Part shown: in pieces, positions 8,553-16,303 of the stretch
Layout: every line of letters begins with the position of its first letter
Position numbering within the stretch: the first letter of the stretch is position 1
Source of the DNA: Novosphingobium sp. IK01
GTDB taxonomy: Bacteria; Pseudomonadota; Alphaproteobacteria; Sphingomonadales; Sphingomonadaceae
Direction: 5' to 3'
NCBI RefSeq assembly: GCF_033242265.1
Contig: NZ_BTFW01000001.1
Span: 806,001 to 870,000, forward strand
DNA: 64,000 nt
Notes under the pieces: model-generated
What the model saw: only the letters and a program-made list of their open reading frames with translations
What the model was told of the DNA's origin: nothing
The model's database searches: none
Translations under genes and position numbers: made by a program

Positions 8553-9443
8553 TTATTTTGTGCGCAAGCCTGCCGCGCGCACCGCCTCGTCGAGAAAATC
8601 GGCCACCGCCCGCACCCGTGGCAGGCGCCGCAATTCGGCATGGACGACCAGCCAATAGGCCCGCTGGGGCGCGATTTCGGGCAGGATCCGCACGAGTTGC
8701 GGATCATCGCGCGCGGCAAATTCATGCAACAGGCCGATCCCGCCCCCCGCGCGCACCGCAGCCAGTTGCACGGTTGCCGAGGTGCAGCGGAATTGCCCGA
8801 CAAGGCCCGGCGCCACTTCGTCGAGATAGCGCAGTTCGGGAAAGTCGATCAGGTCGTCGATATAGGAAATCAGCCGGTGCGCGGCCAGGTCGGCGATGGT
8901 TTCGGGCTGGCCATGCTCGGCCAGATAGCCCGGCGAGGCATAGAAGCCGACGGTGAACTGCCCGAGCATCCGCGCATAGAGCCGCCCGCGCGGGGGCCGC
9001 TTGAGGGTCACGGCCAGATCGGCCTCGCGCTGCGAAAGGCTGACCGTGCGGCTTTCGGGCGCGAGCTCCAGTTCGATGCGCGGGTGGCGGGCCATGAAGG
9101 CACCGATGCGCGGGGCCAGCAGATAGGTGCCAAACGCGGCAGGCGTCGCCACGCGCACGGTGCCGGTCAGGGCATTGTCGACCCCGCCGAGCGCGCTGTC
9201 GGCGGCCTGGGTCTCGGCCTCGATCCGTTCGGCATGGAGCAGGAGCGCGCGCCCCGCCTCGGTCAGCCGCGCCCCGCTGGGCGAGCGGTCGACCAGCCTT
9301 GCCCCGAGCCCCTGTTCGAGCCCGTCGATCCGGCGCGAGACTGTCGAATGATCGAGCCCGAGCGCGCGCGCCGCTCCCGTCAACCGGCCATGGCGCGCCA
9401 CTTCGAGGAATATCCGCAAATCGTCCCAATGCCTGATCCGCAT
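8553..9443 (-). CDS. LysR-family transcriptional regulator
   Basis: A 296-residue LysR-type regulator. The N-terminal winged helix-turn-helix ('GRLTGAARALGLDHSTVSRRIDGL' region, about residues 18-42) is followed by the linker helix and a periplasmic-binding-protein-like effector domain ending 'RVRAVADFLDEAV'. ATG 9443 places the helix-turn-helix at the normal distance from the N-terminus; the longer frame from 9521 would run through the divergent promoter. It is transcribed away from mmsA with two palindromes in the 123-bp gap. By the usual LysR arrangement it probably controls mmsA and itself. The effector is not known, though an intermediate of valine, inositol or propionate metabolism would fit the neighbour. 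Confidence 0.9.
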   Translation of the reverse strand: MRIRHWDDLRIFLEVARHGRLTGAARALGLDHSTVSRRIDGLEQGLGARLVDRSPSGARLTEAGRALLLHAERIEAETQAADSALGGVDNALTGTVRVATPAAFGTYLLAPRIGAFMARHPRIELELAPESRTVSLSQREADLAVTLKRPPRGRLYARMLGQFTVGFYASPGYLAEHGQPETIADLAAHRLISYIDDLIDFPELRYLDEVAPGLVGQFRCTSATVQLAAVRAGGGIGLLHEFAARDDPQLVRILPEIAPQRAYWLVVHAELRRLPRVRAVADFLDEAVRAAGLRTK

Positions 9444-9464
9444 GTTTCCCCGAGCCCCGCCCGT

Positions 9465-9480
9465 TGTGCAAATTCGCACA
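9465..9480. promoter_or_regulatory. Palindromic operator candidate between lysR and mmsA
   Basis: The 16-bp near-palindrome TGTGCAAATTCGCACA has one mismatched pair inside otherwise symmetric arms. It lies 22 bp upstream of the LysR gene start and about 87 bp upstream of mmsA. The position fits a LysR-type binding site shared by divergent genes, although the spacing is not the textbook T-N11-A. A perfect second palindrome lies 23 bp further on. Confidence 0.5.
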
Positions 9481-9502
9481 GCCTGTTTGGCGAAATTGCC
9501 GC

Positions 9503-9512
9503 TATCATGATA
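9503..9512. promoter_or_regulatory. Second palindrome in the lysR-mmsA gap
   Basis: A perfect 10-bp palindrome TATCATGATA about 55 bp before the mmsA start. It could be an operator half of a composite site or part of the mmsA promoter region. The function is inferred only from position and symmetry. Confidence 0.35.
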
Positions 9513-9566
9513 TTTGCGCACGATCTAGGCCATGGCCAACCGCCCCGTTCGTACCGGAGAGTTCCC

Positions 9567-11069
9567 ATGCGCCAGATCGACCATTTCCTGAACGGCCAGA
9601 CCGTTCCCGCCACTTCGGGCCGCACCAGCCCGGTCTACGATCCCTGCACCGGCGCAATCCAGGCGCAAGTGGGGCTGGCCAGCCTCGACGACATCGAGCA
9701 GGCTGTCGCCCTCGCGCAGGCCGCCCAGCCCGCCTGGGCCGCGCTCAACCCGCAGCGCCGCGCACGCGTCATGTTCGAGTTCAAGCGCCTGATCGAACGC
9801 GACATGGACAAGCTGGCCTTCGTCCTCTCGGCCGAACACGGCAAGGTCATCGCCGACAGCAAGGGCGACATCCAGCGCGGCCTCGAAGTGATCGAGTTCG
9901 TCTGCGGCGTGCCCCATCTCCAGAAGGGCGACTATACCGAGGGCGCCGGACCGGGGATCGACGTCTATTCGATGCGCCAACCGCTCGGCGTGGTGGCCGG
10001 GATCACCCCGTTCAACTTCCCTGCGATGATCCCGCTGTGGATGGCCGGGCCCGCGCTGGCCACCGGCAATGCCTTCATCCTCAAGCCCTCGGAACGCGAT
10101 CCCTCGGTGCCCAACATGCTGGCAGAGCTGTTCCTGGAAGCAGGTGGTCCGCTCGGCGTGTTCAATGTCGTCCATGGCGACAAGGTCGCCGTCGATGCGC
10201 TGCTCGACCATCCCGCGATCAAGGCGGTCAGCTTTGTCGGTTCGTCCGACATCGCCAACTATGTTTACCAGCGCGGCGCGGCGGCGGGCAAGCGCATGCA
10301 GTGCATGGGCGGGGCCAAGAACCACGGCATCGTCCTGCCCGACGCCGATTTCGATCAGGTGGTCAGCGATATTCTGGGCGCGGCCTATGGCTCGGCGGGC
10401 GAACGCTGCATGGCGCTCCCGGTCGTCGTGCCGGTCGGCGAAAAGACCGCCGATGAGCTGCGCGAACGCCTGATCAGGGGGATCGCCGGGCTCAAGGTCG
10501 GCGTGTCGACCGACCCGCAGGCGCATTATGGCCCCGTCGTCTCGGCCCAGCACAAGGCGCGCATCGAAGCCTATATCCAGATGGGTGTCGACGAAGGCGC
10601 GGACCTCGTCCTCGACGGGCGCGGGTTCACCCTGCCCGGCCACGAGGAAGGGTTCTTCCTTGCCCCCACGTTCTTCGACCGCGTGACCCCGGCGATGAAG
10701 ACCTATCAGGATGAAATCTTCGGCCCGGTCCTCCAGATGGTCCGCGCGGCCAGTGTCGAGGAGGCCATCGCGCTGGCCAGTGACCATCCCTATGGCAACG
10801 GCGTGGCGATGTTCACCCGCAACGGCGCCGCCGCCCGTGCCTTTGCCGCGCAAGTGCAGGTGGGCATGGTCGGCATCAACGTGCCGATCCCGGTTCCGGT
10901 CGCCTATCACAGCTTCGGCGGATGGAAGCGCTCGGGCTTTGGCGATCTCAACCAGTATGGCATGGACGGCATCCGCTTCTTCACCCGAACCAAGACGGTC
11001 ACCCAGCGCTGGCCCGATACGGCAGACGGCGTGATCGACCAGAGCTTCGTGATCCCCACGATGCGCTGA
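9567..11069 (+). CDS. mmsA: CoA-acylating methylmalonate-semialdehyde dehydrogenase
   Basis: A 500-residue aldehyde dehydrogenase converting methylmalonate semialdehyde (or malonate semialdehyde) with NAD+ and CoA to propionyl-CoA (or acetyl-CoA) in valine, beta-alanine or inositol catabolism. Catalytic Cys281 lies in 'GSAGERCMALPVVVPVG', the MMSDH signature. The usual general-base Glu region of aldehyde dehydrogenases is replaced by 'GGAKNHGIVLPDAD', also typical of MMSDH. ATG 9567 is preceded by a good ribosome site (ggaga at 9556-9560). A LysR gene is divergent, which suggests substrate-induced expression. No other valine-pathway genes are adjacent, so which pathway it serves is open. A long hairpin follows the stop. 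Confidence 0.95.
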   Translation: MRQIDHFLNGQTVPATSGRTSPVYDPCTGAIQAQVGLASLDDIEQAVALAQAAQPAWAALNPQRRARVMFEFKRLIERDMDKLAFVLSAEHGKVIADSKGDIQRGLEVIEFVCGVPHLQKGDYTEGAGPGIDVYSMRQPLGVVAGITPFNFPAMIPLWMAGPALATGNAFILKPSERDPSVPNMLAELFLEAGGPLGVFNVVHGDKVAVDALLDHPAIKAVSFVGSSDIANYVYQRGAAAGKRMQCMGGAKNHGIVLPDADFDQVVSDILGAAYGSAGERCMALPVVVPVGEKTADELRERLIRGIAGLKVGVSTDPQAHYGPVVSAQHKARIEAYIQMGVDEGADLVLDGRGFTLPGHEEGFFLAPTFFDRVTPAMKTYQDEIFGPVLQMVRAASVEEAIALASDHPYGNGVAMFTRNGAAARAFAAQVQVGMVGINVPIPVPVAYHSFGGWKRSGFGDLNQYGMDGIRFFTRTKTVTQRWPDTADGVIDQSFVIPTMR

Positions 11070-11089
11070 GGGCTCCCCGGCCATGATCT

Positions 11090-11127
11090 GCAAGAGGCGC
11101 CGGACAGGACGATCCGGGGCCTCTTGC
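11090..11127 (+). terminator. Long hairpin after mmsA
   Basis: A 15-bp stem with one mismatch: the left arm gcaagaggcgccgga begins at 11090, the loop is 8 nt, and the right arm ends at 11127. It starts 20 bp after the mmsA stop. No T-tract follows, so termination might need Rho, or the hairpin may protect the mRNA 3' end. Its inner part, near GGCCCCGGA, resembles two other hairpins in this window. Confidence 0.5.
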
Positions 11128-11198
11128 GCCCAATGGGAGGGGCTCTTTCCCGGCGAAAACTGGACTCAGGCCAAGCCGGGCCTATAATTACATCCATA

Positions 11199-11834
11199 AT
11201 GAACAAAATTGAATCCGGCGACGTCAATGGGGTCGCATGCACCAGTGGCCGCGGACGTCCCCGGCAGTTCGACCCCGACGCGGCCCTCGTGGCCGCGCTC
11301 AAGGTGTTCTGGGCAAGGGGATACGAAGGTGCCTCGCTGTCCGAACTGACCGAAGCCATGGGCATCACCCGGCCCAGCCTCTATGCCTGCTTCGGCAACA
11401 AGGAAGCCCTGTTTCGCAAGGCCCTGGACTTGTACGAGAACAGCCAGCTGGTCTTCGTGCGCGAGGGGCTGGCGCAACCCAATTCACGCCAGGCCGTCGA
11501 GGATGTCCTGCGCCGTGCGCTCGTGCTGCTGACCGGGGGATCGTCTCACCGGGCCTGTTTCGGCGTAATGAGCGCCGTGGCTTGCAGCACGTTCGACGAA
11601 TCGATGCGAACCGAAGTGATCGCCCGGCGCGCGGCCTATGACCAGGAATTCATCACGCGGTTCCGCCGCGCCGAGATCGAGGGCGACTTGCCCGAAGGAC
11701 AGACCGCAGAATCGATGGCCGCCTATGTGCTTTGCGTTCTCAATGGCTTGAGCGTCATGGCCAGTTCTGGCGCCAGCCACGAGCAACTGCATCTGGTGGC
11801 CAGCACCGCGCTCAGCCTGTGGAAGGCGAATTGA
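11199..11834 (+). CDS. TetR-family transcriptional regulator
   Basis: A 211-residue TetR-type repressor. The helix-turn-helix is 'GASLSELTEAMGITRPSLYACFGNKEALF', given here as its two halves 'GASLSELTEAMGITRPS' and 'LYACFGNKEALF', at about residues 45-75. It is followed by a helical ligand-binding domain with 'HRACFGVMSAVACS'. ATG 11199 is preferred over 11124 because the longer form overlaps the hairpin after mmsA and lacks family similarity. AT-rich sequence cctataatta just upstream could be its own promoter. No target gene is obvious: downstream is a 950-bp ORF-free region, and upstream is mmsA. Confidence 0.88.
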   Translation: MNKIESGDVNGVACTSGRGRPRQFDPDAALVAALKVFWARGYEGASLSELTEAMGITRPSLYACFGNKEALFRKALDLYENSQLVFVREGLAQPNSRQAVEDVLRRALVLLTGGSSHRACFGVMSAVACSTFDESMRTEVIARRAAYDQEFITRFRRAEIEGDLPEGQTAESMAAYVLCVLNGLSVMASSGASHEQLHLVASTALSLWKAN

Positions 11835-11897
11835 CCGCGCCCGCCAGGATCGTACAGTCGAGGCCTGCTGCATGGATACTCGATGGTATATTAGCGG

Positions 11898-11926
11898 TTG
11901 ACGCACCATCGGAGCGTTTCTATACC
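11898..11926 (+). promoter_or_regulatory. Sigma70-like promoter with no ORF downstream
   Basis: TTGACG at 11898-11903 (5 of 6 to the consensus), a 17-bp spacer, and TATACC at 11921-11926. This is the best consensus promoter I noticed in an intergenic region here. It points rightward into 850 bp without an obvious gene before HU. Confidence 0.5.
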
Positions 11927-12446
11927 GATTGGTACTGAATGCTTGCAGGCCGAGCCGGCCCCCCCTCCTATTTGCCGGCGCCCCTCCCCCCCCGATGGTC
12001 TCGCGGGTGTTCAGCCTGCGATGCGTGCCCTGCGCATCGGTCAAAGACCGGTAAAAATCCTGGCTTTGCATGATCGAAGCCGATTGTTCCGGAAATGGCG
12101 CCGGTTCCGTCCTGGCGCGCTCGTGCCCGCTTGCGCGTGATGACGGAACCGGAACCGCCCTTCACCGATCCTCCACAGTTTTCCGGCTCATCCCCGCGCT
12201 TGCCCTGCGACAGGGGCCCGACTCTGCGCACGCAGCTTCGCCTTGCGCCCAGGGGCCGCCACCGGACATCCGCGCGCACCAATTATCCCATCCATTGTGG
12301 TTGCTTTGGCTCGTTTCACCGCTTTTCAGCAGCATCCATCCACAGGATCGTCCCCGCGCCCGGACGAGGACCTCGCCCGACACAGGGCTGGCCGCAAAAT
12401 GCGGTCCAAGGCCGCCTTCCCGGCCCCTTGCCGGAAGCGGAGAGCA

Positions 12447-12476
12447 GTTGCGCATGCGACAATGCCGCATCGCAAC
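12447..12476. other. Bulged hairpin in the ORF-free region
   Basis: An 11-bp stem with a single-base bulge: GTTGCG, extra C, ATGCG on the left and CGCATCGCAAC on the right, with a 7-nt loop. A second, smaller hairpin (cttcccgg / ccggaag) lies just before it at about 12416-12437. Two adjacent hairpins downstream of a promoter suggest a structured RNA, but this is inference. Confidence 0.35.
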
Positions 12477-12785
12477 AAACTGGATCAAAAGCCCTTTGCA
12501 TCAGGCTGGATTGCCCCGCGCTGCACTGCGGCCTCAGCGCGATCCCGGCTGCAAGGGGAACAGAATCGCTGCCGCACCGCGCGCCATGGGGCCCGGCCCG
12601 CTGCCGGTATTCACGATGCCCGCACATGGCTGCCATTCCACGGCGGTTTTCCCGTGCCGGCCCCTCTCATCAACCGTTAAATGTGGTTCGAAACGACGTA
12701 AAACCACGGTTCTTCGCGTGTCATGCGATTTACAGCGCGCAAATCTGGCGTTAGGCCCCACCCAGAATTTTGGAGAAACGCTACC

Positions 12786-13061
12786 ATGAACACTACTGAA
12801 CTTGTCGATGCCGTCGCCGCCAGCCAGGGCATTGCCAAGGCCGAAGTGCGCAAGACGGTCGACGCCGTGTTTGCCGCGATCGCGGAAGCCGCTGCCAAGG
12901 GCGAAGAAATCTCGCTGAACGCATTCGGCAAGTTCAAGGTCAAGGACGTGCCGGCCCGCGAAGGCCGCAACCCCTCGACCGGCGAACCGATCCAGATCGC
13001 TGCTTCGCGCAAGCTCAGCTTCGCGCCCGCCAAGGCGCTGAAGGACAAGCTGAACGGCTGA
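12786..13061 (+). CDS. hup: HU-family DNA-binding protein
   Basis: A 91-residue nucleoid protein of the HU/IHF fold. The N-terminal helices ('NTTELVDAVAASQGIAKAEV') are followed by the beta arm with the signature 'GRNPSTGEPIQIAASRKLSF', whose conserved Pro intercalates into bent DNA. The length is normal for HU, and the arm sequence fits HU rather than IhfA or IhfB. A clear ribosome site (ggagaaa, about 12772) stands before ATG 12786. It is the first gene after the ORF-free region and probably has its own promoter. The small gene at 13096 follows 34 bp later. Confidence 0.95.
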   Translation: MNTTELVDAVAASQGIAKAEVRKTVDAVFAAIAEAAAKGEEISLNAFGKFKVKDVPAREGRNPSTGEPIQIAASRKLSFAPAKALKDKLNG

Positions 13062-13095
13062 TCGCCGCGCTGGCTTTCTCTCGGAAAGGCGTTTC

Positions 13096-13368
13096 GTGGA
13101 TTTCGACGACCAGATGCGTCGCTATTTCGGTGTGACCGATCCTGCATCGGCCACACCGGAGGCCATGGCCGCCGGCATGGAACGCCTTTCCGTGGAGTTT
13201 GGTCTGGAGACCGATCCGGGCCGACGCTTCGCGATGTGGGCGCTCATGCACATCCTGGGCAATGCGCCCGATCTCGACGTGGCCTTCCCCGATCCGGGTG
13301 AACGCGACGCGGCCCGCAATTTCATGGACATGCTGGACCAGATCGCCTCAGGTCTGCCCCAAGGGTAA
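13096..13368 (+). CDS. Small conserved protein of unknown function
   Basis: A 90-residue acidic soluble protein starting at GTG 13096, with 'ggaaaggcg' upstream as a weak ribosome site. It is helical by eye, with 'FGLETDPGRRFAMWALMHILGNAPDLDVAF' as its most patterned part (given as 'FGLETDPGRRFAMWALM' then 'HILGNAPDLDVAF'). No signal peptide, membrane segment or metal motif is visible. I do not recognise a named family. It may be cotranscribed with HU. It converges on the Gre-type gene with only 6 bp between stops. Codon use matches its neighbours, so it looks like a real gene. Confidence 0.7.
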   Translation: MDFDDQMRRYFGVTDPASATPEAMAAGMERLSVEFGLETDPGRRFAMWALMHILGNAPDLDVAFPDPGERDAARNFMDMLDQIASGLPQG

Positions 13369-13374
13369 GCCGGT

Positions 13375-13869
13375 TTACGGCTGCGCCCTGATCTCCAGCA
13401 CCTCGATGGCCTCGGCCTTCCCCGCAAAATCGACCCGTTCGCCCTCTTCGGCGCCCATGATCGCGCGCGCCAGCGGCGCGGCATAGGCCAGCAGGCCCGA
13501 GGCCGGATCGGCTTCGTCGTCGCCCACGATGGTCACCACGCGTTCGCGCCCGTTCATCGACAGGCGCACCTGACAGCCGAATTCCACGCTTGTGCCATCG
13601 GGCACGGGCATGACTTGCGCGCTGGCCTGCCGCGTGCGCCAATAGCGCAACTCGCGGCGGATCGCCTTCACGGCCTCGTCCTCGCTGCCGGCTTGCTGCG
13701 CAGGCAATCTGGCCAGAAGATCGGCCAGCCCCGCCTCGCGCCGGGCGACTTCCTCCTGAATCAGCGCGAGGCCGCGAGCGGTCACCAGATTGGGGCCCGG
13801 CGGGATCGGCAGTTCGAAACGCGGCTCGAGATGTTCGTCGTCGCTCTCGCGCCGGAATGCCACGCTCAT
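13375..13869 (-). CDS. GreA/GreB-family transcription elongation factor-like protein
   Basis: A 164-residue protein with an N-terminal extension ('FRRESDDEHLEPRFELPIPP'), a coiled-coil region around 'LIQEEVARREAGLADLLARL', and a C-terminal FKBP-like domain ('VEFGCQVRLSMNGRERVVTI' and following). This is the layout of the sphingomonad and proteobacterial GreA/GreB-like proteins, which bind the RNA polymerase secondary channel. The acidic coil tip is probably near 'GSEDEAVKA'. Whether it stimulates RNA cleavage like GreA or acts otherwise cannot be told. ATG 13869 overlaps the Hsp70 stop by 4 bp (TCAT on the plus strand), so the two are likely coupled. Confidence 0.82.
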   Translation of the reverse strand: MSVAFRRESDDEHLEPRFELPIPPGPNLVTARGLALIQEEVARREAGLADLLARLPAQQAGSEDEAVKAIRRELRYWRTRQASAQVMPVPDGTSVEFGCQVRLSMNGRERVVTIVGDDEADPASGLLAYAAPLARAIMGAEEGERVDFAGKAEAIEVLEIRAQP

Positions 13870-15227
13870 GCCGTGTCTCCCTCGCCCTCGGCTCCATCGC
13901 CGCCGGCGGTCCATTCTTCCATGTCGGGTTCCTCGCCGATCAGCGCAAGCCCGTGGGCAATCGAGGTCAGTTCCTCGCCGCTTTCGATGCGCCCCTCGCC
14001 AAAACGCTCGACGAACAGGCGCCGGACGGCCGGGATCAGCGACGAACCGCCGGTCAGGAAGACATGGTCGACCTCGTGCGCGGCGACACCGGCACGGGCC
14101 AGCGCGACATCGACGGTCTGGGCGATCCGCTCCAGATCAGGGGCGATCCAGCTCTCGAACTCGGCGCGGGTCACCTGCGCATGGAGCGTCAGGTTCTCGT
14201 TCTCGAAGGCGAGCGTCGCATTTTCCTCGCCCGAAAGCGCGCGCTTGAGGCGGCCCACCGCCTCATAGAGCGGATAGCCCAGTTCCTTGTCGACGACCGC
14301 GATCATGCGGTCGATGGCTGCCGGATCGGTCGCCGCACGGCGCAGGCGGGCCAGTTCCTCCAGCGTGCGCCGGTTGCGCATCAGGGCCAGACGCGACCAG
14401 TCGCCGAAATCGGTGAAATGCCCGTCGGGAATGTCGACCAGCTTGTCGAACGAACGATAGGTGCCGCCCTTGCCCAGGATCGGCAGGACCAGCTTGTCCA
14501 TGATGCGGTAATCGAACCGGTCCCCGGCCAGCCCGATCCCCGCCGAGCCAAGCGGCTGGCAGCGACGCGCCGTGCCCGCCGGCGCCACCCGCACGAGCGA
14601 GAAGTCGCTCGTACCGCCGCCGAAGTCGGCCACCAGCAGCGTGGCCGCGCGCGACAGGCGCCGGGCAAAGCTGAACGCTGCCCCCAGCGGTTCGTAGACA
14701 TAGTGCACCGGGCGCCCGAGGCTGGCGAACATCGCGTCATAGCGCCTGCGCGCAAGCGCCTCGTCGGGCCGGGCGCCGACAAAGCGCACCGGACGCCCGA
14801 CGACGACCCGTGCGGGCAGGCTGGCCAGCGCCTGCCCGCCACAGCGCACCAGATGGCGCAGGAAAATCTCGCCCAGTTCCTCGAACCGCAGGCGCTTCTC
14901 GAACAGGTTCGCGTGCTCGAATGTCGGGCTTGCCGCCACCGACTTGAACGACTGGAGAAAGCGGCTCCCTTGCGGAAAATCGAGAAATTCGGCGATGGCC
15001 CAGGGACCGGCGGCATGGGCCAGACTGCCTCGCGGACCATCGTCCTGCCAGAAGCACAGCGCCGTGCGAAAGACCTTCGCGAGGCCTTCGGGCGTGGTGA
15101 AATCGACTAGGGCGGCGTCGGGCACCCCTTCGGGACCGGCCATGCTGCGCGCGATGACCGAATTGGTAGTGCCGAAGTCGATCCCGACCGCTCCGGGTGC
15201 CGGCGAGTGAGCGGCCATGGACGCCAT
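13866..15227 (-). CDS. YegD-like Hsp70-family protein without a substrate-binding domain
   Basis: A 453-residue actin-fold ATPase. The Hsp70 phosphate-1 loop is 'GIDFGTTNSVIA' (about residues 15-26), phosphate-2 is 'LVADFGGGTSDFSLV', and the adenosine loop is 'VFLTGGSSLIPAVRRLF' near the C-terminus. After the nucleotide-binding domain only an acidic tail remains, so the beta-sandwich and lid of DnaK are missing, as in YegD-type proteins. The client and partner are unknown. The start is ATG 15227, with ATG 15218 possible. It is transcribed into the Gre-type gene with a 4-bp overlap, and divergently from the SRAP-like gene. Confidence 0.87.
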   Translation of the reverse strand: MASMAAHSPAPGAVGIDFGTTNSVIARSMAGPEGVPDAALVDFTTPEGLAKVFRTALCFWQDDGPRGSLAHAAGPWAIAEFLDFPQGSRFLQSFKSVAASPTFEHANLFEKRLRFEELGEIFLRHLVRCGGQALASLPARVVVGRPVRFVGARPDEALARRRYDAMFASLGRPVHYVYEPLGAAFSFARRLSRAATLLVADFGGGTSDFSLVRVAPAGTARRCQPLGSAGIGLAGDRFDYRIMDKLVLPILGKGGTYRSFDKLVDIPDGHFTDFGDWSRLALMRNRRTLEELARLRRAATDPAAIDRMIAVVDKELGYPLYEAVGRLKRALSGEENATLAFENENLTLHAQVTRAEFESWIAPDLERIAQTVDVALARAGVAAHEVDHVFLTGGSSLIPAVRRLFVERFGEGRIESGEELTSIAHGLALIGEEPDMEEWTAGGDGAEGEGDTA

Positions 15228-15344
15228 CTTCCTATCTCCTCTTCAGGGCGGGGGCCTATGACAGGGGCCGGCCACCTGTGCAAGCAACGGATGGGACTGG
15301 AATGCGGGTGGACAGAACACCGGTTCGGCGCGCAAAAGCCCGCG

Positions 15345-15944
15345 ATGCCCGTTTCCTACACACTCGACGCCAGTGCCCAAGCGATTGGCCGGGCGCTGAA
15401 CGCCGATCCGGCGGGCGATGTCTGGTCAGGCGGGACACTCCACGCCGGAAGCTATGCCCCGGTCGTGCTGCGCGGGAGCGACGGGCGCCGACGCCTCCTC
15501 CCCCGCCAATGGGGCGTGCCCCCGCCACCGCCGCACACCATGGCCACGCGCCATGTCGTCACCACCTTGCGCAATATCGAAAGCCCGTTCTGGATCGGCA
15601 CCTTGCGCCACCCGCGCATGCGCTGCCTGGTCCCCGCGACTCACTTTCTGGCAAGCCGTCCCCGCCACGGCGCCCCGCGCTGGTGGGCCGCCGCGCCGCA
15701 GGAAGGCGGGGATGGCGCGATCATGGCCTTTGCCGGGGTCTGGCGCGATTCCGAAGTGCCCAGCTTTGCCATTGTCACCGTTGCGCCCGATGACCTCTCG
15801 GGCCCGGACGACCTGCCCGCCGTGGTGCCCCTTGTGCTCTCGCCCGCCGAACAGGAGCGCTGGCTCACGCAGGAATGGAGCAAGGCCGAAGCCCTGGTGC
15901 GCCCCCTTCATCCCGACCGGATCCGCCCCCTTGGCACGCCCTGA
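15345..15944 (+). CDS. SRAP (YedK/HMCES-like, DUF159) family protein with altered active site
   Basis: A 199-residue protein aligned by eye with SRAP proteins, which cap abasic sites in single-stranded DNA through Cys2. Matching blocks are 'SYTL' at the N-terminus, 'RQWGVP' (54-59), 'RCLVPATHF' (93-101) and 'IMAFAGVWRD' (126-135). The expected catalytic residues are missing. Cys2 is Pro2 from ATG 15345, the NARAE block reads 'TLRNIES', the Glu of GFYEW is replaced in 'HFLAS', and no His is seen where HDRMP should be. An upstream ATG at 15291 would add a Cys-containing leader but does not restore MCGR. It may be a non-catalytic DNA binder or a decaying paralogue. Confidence 0.68.
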   Translation: MPVSYTLDASAQAIGRALNADPAGDVWSGGTLHAGSYAPVVLRGSDGRRRLLPRQWGVPPPPPHTMATRHVVTTLRNIESPFWIGTLRHPRMRCLVPATHFLASRPRHGAPRWWAAAPQEGGDGAIMAFAGVWRDSEVPSFAIVTVAPDDLSGPDDLPAVVPLVLSPAEQERWLTQEWSKAEALVRPLHPDRIRPLGTP

Positions 15945-16303
15945 AATGGCCCGGAGCATGATTTGGCAAGAATGAGGACAAAGTACGACAAATTCGTACA
16001 ATTCTTCGGCGCGGTTTGTTGCTAGCTTCTGTGTTGCAGCGTGCAGAGGAGGGGCCGCAAATGCCTCCAACCTTGCGAGCACTGCACAAACGTCTGAAAT
16101 TCACTCAAAAAATCTCGCCTCGTGCAAGAACTTCGCGGTGAAGAAGACAAATTTTATGACAAACTGAGTTTTTTTCGGAAACCGACCTTGGCTTTGAGCG
16201 TTTCCTGTTCCAGTGGGGGGCCTCGCGGACCGACACGTCACATCGGACCCGGGCGTTCAAACCCGGCTCCCAAAAACAGGGCGATCATCTGGATCGAGCG
16301 GCA
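15945..16303. other. Intergenic region before the lipid kinase, with a palindrome
   Basis: About 360 bp with no convincing gene. It is more AT-rich than its surroundings, especially about 15960-16020 and 16080-16190, as expected for promoters. It contains the inverted repeat described at 15983-15999. A short frame at 16122-16307 has no recognisable protein features. Confidence 0.5.
15983..15999. promoter_or_regulatory. Inverted repeat GTACGA-N5-TCGTAC
   Basis: Perfect 6-bp arms separated by CAAAT, forming a 17-bp dyad in an AT-rich promoter-like region about 320 bp upstream of the lipid-kinase gene. It has the size and symmetry of a dimeric repressor site. It does not match the alphaproteobacterial LexA box (GTTC-N7-GTTC). 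The regulator is unknown. Confidence 0.4.

Larger units (their letters stand above)
11835..12785. other. ORF-free region between tetR and HU
   Basis: About 950 bp with no frame that resembles a protein. Open frames exist on both strands, but they are low-complexity GC-rich translations with no motif. The stretch holds a sigma70-like promoter (11898-11926), C-rich runs near 11958-11995, a bulged hairpin (12447-12476) and, near its end, a ribosome site for HU. An inverted repeat GTGGTT/AACCAC lies about 12682-12706. It could carry a small RNA, a long HU leader or decayed sequence; the bases alone cannot decide. Confidence 0.5.

Noticed and set aside
12160..12350. Cluster of TCCACA-like DnaA boxes marking a replication origin
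   Set aside because: The copies do not fit TTWTNCACA, there is no AT-rich unwinding region, and dnaA, hemE or parAB genes are absent nearby.
12070..12789. Overlapping open frames in the ORF-free region before HU
   Set aside because: Translations are Pro/Arg/Cys-rich with no hydrophobic core or motif, and several frames are open at once, as expected by chance in GC-rich DNA.
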